In this document: one piece after another, positions 59,747 to 64,000 of the stretch | Layout of the letters: each line of letters begins with the position of its first letter | Numbering within the stretch: position 1 is the stretch's first letter | Assembly: GCA_030340625.1 (NCBI GenBank) | Contig: JAOPHQ010003130.1 | Coordinates: 186,001-250,000 of the forward strand | Source: Merluccius polli | Lineage: Eukaryota; Chordata; Actinopteri; Gadiformes; Merlucciidae | Direction of reading: 5' to 3' | Length of the DNA stretch: 64,000 nt | Program-made: the position numbers and the translations under genes | Notes under the pieces: model-generated | Databases searched by the model: none | What the model saw: the letters and a program-made list of their open reading frames with translations, nothing else | Told to the model about the DNA's origin: nothing

Positions 59747-59921
59747 CGTAAAACGTCGCTTTTGTCTTTAAATATATGATCTTCAAAACAAAGAAGTAGA
59801 TTTTCCATAAGGCAACCGCCGGACACGAAGCGCTTGCGTCTGCAATATAGGCCTATGCGTTCTGCTGTACAGATTACAAATCGTAGGCTTACTGTGCTGG
59901 TTCATGATGTCTGGTTTCGTT

Positions 59922-59937
59922 GGTGTATAGTGACACC
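59922..59937 (-). promoter_or_regulatory. CSE-like promoter element of V16, CACT class
   Basis: Sense GGTGTCACTATACACC, 176 bp before the ATG, the shortest spacing here. It differs from the V1/V11/V13 element only by the CGCT to CACT change. Confidence 0.72.
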
Positions 59938-60489
59938 GTGAGTACACAAAAAACACAGCAGGCGAAACTTGGTTCTTTACAACCGATAGACATGATAGCC
60001 TGTAATAATTTTAATAAATGCTGTATCAAGTAAAAATAACTTTATCTTTAATTATTTGATTGTAATGCCTCAAGTGGCATGTGCACCCTTAAACATGTGA
60101 TGTGCCTATTAGTTGACTCACAGCTTGCGAGTATAGTGGTATACTTAATTTCAGTGTTGATTTTGAAAATGACATATATTCATGTTTTCATGTATGACTA
60201 AGAACTGCCTTAGGTTGAAAGCCTGCATCGGACAAAAGGTTCTCTCAATAGTCTGAATCGTGTTGACTGGAAAAAGGACTCAAAGCATTTGATAAGCATC
60301 TAGAAATTGCTTGAAATATTTTAAACAATGTAATAATGGCAACGTGCATGCGTAAAATTAAAAATGCAACACATGTTTCTTCTCATATTTAATATATCAG
60401 GGAAACACTGACAATATAACATGTTATTTTAAACACAGAAGTTTGAATTGTCATTCGAACCTCAGCTTTCTGTTTCATGTGAAACTCAA

Positions 60490-60510
60490 ACTAGAACCAC
60501 GGACAGCCTG
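60490..60510 (+). promoter_or_regulatory. RE1/NRSE-like site upstream of V16, weaker
   Basis: AGAACC-AC-GGACAGC core intact but both ends differ; 14 of 21 by hand. 744 bp before the ATG, further than the others. Confidence 0.48.
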
Positions 60511-61570
60511 CTATCAGCCTCACTAGCACCTGGCTGTTTTCCTTATTCTTTTTTTATTTTATCATTTTGATAGATAAAAAAAACAAAGGAGCAACAAGGA
60601 AACATGTTCATGAATTCAACACACGTTGAACCTCAAGATAGTAAATTGGTATCAAGACAATGCAAACTGAGATTTCATCCATTTATTAGAATGTGACTTT
60701 GAGTAAGTAAATGTTATGTGAATTCAAATCTTGCTTGAGTTAAAGTGTTTTTATTTATTTATTTTATTTGAATACAAATATAACTGGGATCCATATTGTC
60801 TTAAAATTCAAAATGATTCTGATGATGTTGCTATGGAAACTGTCATACACACTCCAATGTGCAATAGCATTAGTGATTACAACATTTATAGGCATGTGCT
60901 GTTACACAAAGAGCAGTGCAAACTGACCATTCTTCAAATCCACTTACAAAACTCCAAACCCAAGAACATATAATCTAAAGGAATAGTTGTTCAAAACAAA
61001 CAAATGTTTTTAAATTACAATGTTGATTCAAAAGTGCTACGAGTGCTACGAGTGCTCTGTGCTACGTGAATAGTTACTCTGAGTGATTCTTAAGAAGATA
61101 AAACCAGCTGAAAACGTATCAATGCTTGATGGACATTATATGACATGTAGCCAAAACTGTGGCATGTATACAGAAGCCCAAACCTGACAGCATTTATTAA
61201 GCACATTTGCACAAACAGAGCAGTAGACCAGCCAATCAACATAATAAATGCTAAACAAAAACTACTTATATGAAGGAAATGGAACTGTAGATCACCAAAC
61301 ATATAGGCTAGGTGTCAGGTCTGGTTGTTATTTCACAAAAATGTTAACTAGTCTAGTTAAGTCAAATAAACAGAGAGTCATAGAACTTTGAACTTGGCTA
61401 CACACTTCTTGTAAAGACATCCAAACCACCTATTATTTCACGTCCAGCCCCCATGGTATGCCGATCTTACATCCCATGCAAGAAACACACATAACTGTTG
61501 CATCTGAGTGTCATGAACCTATATTCTGACATCATCTTAACACTTAGCGTATACGAAGGCGCTACTTTAC

Positions 61571-63955
61571 CTCGGAGAACACGTCGGACACTCCGAACGC
61601 CTCTTCAAAATCAGTCGAGGCCTTTCTCAGGGTCTGCTCGGCTGGTAGTGTGTTGTCGTTGCTGACAAACTTAAAATCACTGGTTCTAGAGCCCGTTGTA
61701 AGATATGTGTCATAGTTATATCCACTGCGTAAAGTTCCAGTCCCGTCCACATCTGCATAGCTGGGAGGCAGATAACCACCAGGGATAGCGACCGCTCCTT
61801 CGAACAAGAGCTTAGGCTTTCTCCTGTGACAAAACCGCACACCCAGGGCGACGATGATGAAAGTCAGGAACAACGTGGACACGGACACCAGCGCGATGAT
61901 CAGATAAGACGTCACTTTGGAATCAGCCTCATCATAAGGCATATCTGACAGTTCTGGCACTTCAGCCAAGTTATCCGAAATAAGCAAATGCAATGTACAA
62001 GTGGCAGAGAGAGTTGGTTCGCCGTTGTCTTTCACTGTCACAATTATGTTTTGTTTCATGTTGTCAGACTCGGAAATGTCTCGCTGGGTCCTGATCTCCC
62101 CACTGTGGAGACCGATAGTGAAAAGTCCCGGATCAGTGGATTTAATGATATGATAGGACAGCCAGGCGTTCTGTCCAGAGTCCCCATCAACTGCTATCAC
62201 TTTGGAAATCAAAGACCCCGCGTGCGTAGATTTAGGGACGAGCTCCGTCATGAAGGAGTTGCGCTCTGCGGCGGGATACAGTATCTGAGGAAGGTTGTCG
62301 TTCACGTCCGTTACGAAGACGTTGACCGTCACATTGTTGCTAAGAGGAGGAGAGCCATTATCTCTTCCTGTCACTTGAAAACTGAAGCTCTTAAACTGTT
62401 CATAATCAAATGACCTCAAAGTCTGGATAGCTCCTGTGTCTCCATTAACAGTTACAAAAGAGGACACGGGCGACCCGTCGACGACTCCGGCTGAAAGTGA
62501 ATAAATCACAGTTCCGTTTTGTCTCCAGTCTGGGTCTTTCGCAGCTACTGAACACAGCTTTGAGCCGGCGTAGATGTTTTCACGCACGTACACGCTGTAG
62601 GACTCTTTCTCAAACACGGGTGGGTTATCGTTGACGTCAGCTACAGATAGTTGAATACTCTTAGAGGCCGACAGAGGTGGAGAGCCGTCATCAGTTGCAG
62701 TGATTGTGATGTTGTAATCAGACAAGAGTTCACGGTCAAGATGCTCAGTGGTTACTAAAGAATAGTAATTCTTAACAGATGGAACTAGTTTAAAAGGGAC
62801 GTTTTGTTGAATGACGCAGCGGACCTGACCGTTGTTCTCTGAATCTCTGTCCTGCACGTTAACAATGCCCACCTCTGTACCGGGTGGAACACTTTCTGGT
62901 ATGGGGTTACTCATGGATTTTAAATAAATCACTGGTGCGTTGTCGTTCATATCAGTGATATCGATCATTACTTTACAATGAGAGGAAAGCCCATAGCCGT
63001 CTTTGGCTTCTATGCGCATCTCATATTTAGACAGAGACTCAAAATCGACTGGACCTTTTACATTAATCTCTCCCGTTTTATCGTTTAAAGAAAAAATGCC
63101 CTTTGCCTTCTCTGATATTCGACTAAATTCATACGTTACCTCTCCGTTGACTCCCTCGTCTGCGTCACTAGCACTAACCTTAAGCAGTACAGTATCTAAA
63201 TGAGCATTTTCAGGAAGACTAGCTTTGTAGACAGCTTGACTAAAGACTGGTGCGTTATCATTAGCATCTAAAACTGTGACGTGAATAATGGCCGTTCCAG
63301 ATCGTTGGGGAGTGCCTCCGTCAACTGCAACAAGAACCAGATTCAAATCGTGTTGTATTTCGCGATCTAACTCTTTATCTAAAACGAGTTCAACGTTCTT
63401 AAACCCATCTGAATCGCTACGAACAGATAACGCAAAGTTGTCGTTTGTTTGTAAATTATAAAGCTGGACGGCGTTTTGTCCGATGTCCGCATCGTGGGCC
63501 TCCACAACTCGATAGCGGGCTCCTTTTACAGCCGATTCCCTGATTTCTAGTTTGATTGTGTCTTTTGGGAAAGTAGGCGAGTTATCGTTCACATCCTGAA
63601 TCACCAGCGAAATGCGATGCAGCTCCAATGGGCTCTCCAGTACCAGTTCGAATGTCATCGTACACAAGGCTTTGTCTCCACATAGCTCCTCTCGGTCTAT
63701 TCTGTCGCGAACGACAATATTGCCCGTTTTTATATCCAAATCTACATGGCGCTGGTAATCTTCCCCACCATCCACTCGGGCCTTGCGCAACGACAATGTC
63801 CCTACATCCACTCCAAGATCTTTTGCTATATTGCCAATTATAGATCCACGTTTCATCTCCTCTGGTATAGAATAGCTCAAATCTCCAGCGGTGAATCTGA
63901 CAAAGAGCGCAAATCCCCACGTTAGAACAAGCATGGAATGTCCTCTGTACTCCAT
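61571..63955 (-). CDS. Clustered protocadherin (gamma-like) variable exon V17, most divergent
   Basis: 795 codons, ATG at 63953-63955 (a second Met at codon 8). Signal MEYRGHSMLVLTWGFALFVRFTAG, mature start DLSYSIPEEMKRGS. Cys-X5-Cys is CGDKALC. Every EC repeat differs from the array; EC6 is the best conserved (GQNAWLSYHIIKSTDPGLF). The region before the helix reads MPYDEADSKVTSYL. The helix has FIIVALGVRFCHRRK, and the tail keeps DGTGTLRSGYNYDTYLTTGSRTSDFKF but lacks the TSY before NDNTLP and ends KASTDFEEAFGVSDVFSE. Donor GAG|GTAAAG (61565-61570). More synonymous and coding divergence than its neighbours suggests it has largely escaped the homogenisation seen in V1-V14. Its CSE would lie beyond 64000. 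Confidence 0.94.
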
Positions 63956-64000
63956 TGTTGAACCGCCTGTTTTCTAATCAGTGTTGGTATTCCAGAATTA
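63956..64000 (-). other. Start of V17 5' untranslated region
   Basis: 45 bases upstream of the V17 ATG; too short to reach its CSE. Nothing further can be said. Confidence 0.6.

Larger units (their letters stand above)
59747..61570. other. Spacer V17-V16: V16 promoter and V17 intron side
   Basis: V16 CSE and a weaker RE1-like site, otherwise unique AT-rich sequence. A small tandem repeat (GTGCTACGA, about three copies) sits at 61033-61066. No gene seen. Confidence 0.65.

Noticed and set aside
2576..62413. Recurrent plus-strand open frames inside exons (for example about 89-141 codons beginning MQIDFEKSR or MQINFEKSR)
   Set aside because: They are antisense shadows of the conserved EC5-EC6 coding sequence, repeated because the exons are.
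1..63955. Alpha-cluster identity
   Set aside because: The cytoplasmic segment and absence of the EC1 RGD typical of alpha protocadherins argue against it, but without the constant exons this is not final.

Overview
This window is a stretch of a vertebrate clustered protocadherin locus, almost certainly from a teleost fish and most likely the gamma (Pcdh2-gamma) cluster. Everything that codes is on the minus strand. There are 17 large variable exons, called V1 to V17 here in coordinate order, so V17 is the most 5' in transcription. V1 is cut by the window edge; V2 to V17 are complete and open. Each complete exon encodes a signal peptide, six cadherin (EC) repeats, one membrane helix and about 90 cytoplasmic residues, and ends in phase 0 at a GAG or AAG codon followed by a GTAAA or GTAGGC donor. 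No constant exon and no splice acceptor partner is visible; the shared 3' constant exons must lie beyond position 1. The fish assignment rests on the many exons with nearly identical 3' halves, the repeat content and the family sequence. The gamma assignment rests on the cytoplasmic segment and is less certain.

Layout: V1-V5 (1-15806) are 'type 1' exons (mature start DLSYSI). From 17164 to 51897 type 1 and 'type 2' exons (mature start DLDYSI or NLDYSI, signal peptide MDYRHW...) alternate strictly: V6(2), V7(1), V8(2), V9(1), V10(2), V11(1), V12(2), V13(1), V14(2). This is the footprint of repeated tandem duplication of two-exon blocks of about 7.8 kb. V15 is a chimera (own EC1-EC4, array-type EC5 to tail), and V16 and V17 are older, more divergent exons. 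Spacers are 1.2-1.8 kb, apart from 2.65 kb between V11 and V12, where a 1155-bp LTR-like element has inserted with a TGAA target duplication.

Every exon whose upstream region lies in the window has a CSE-like promoter element (core GGTGTCGCTATRCACC or a CACT variant) about 175-220 bp before its ATG. Further upstream, at a very regular distance (about 480-505 bp for type 1 and V15, 387-399 bp for type 2, 744 bp for V16), each has a match to the RE1/NRSE element bound by REST/NRSF. CSE cores fall into two classes: CGCT (with a CpG) before V1-V5, V7, V9, V11 and V13; CACT (no CpG) before V6, V8, V10, V12, V14, V15 and V16. The picture is of an array of promoter-exon cassettes, each choosable and spliced to common 3' exons to give one cell-surface recognition isoform, with neuronal restriction possibly enforced cassette by cassette through REST. 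Match counts were made by eye; no alignment, database search or phylogeny was run.
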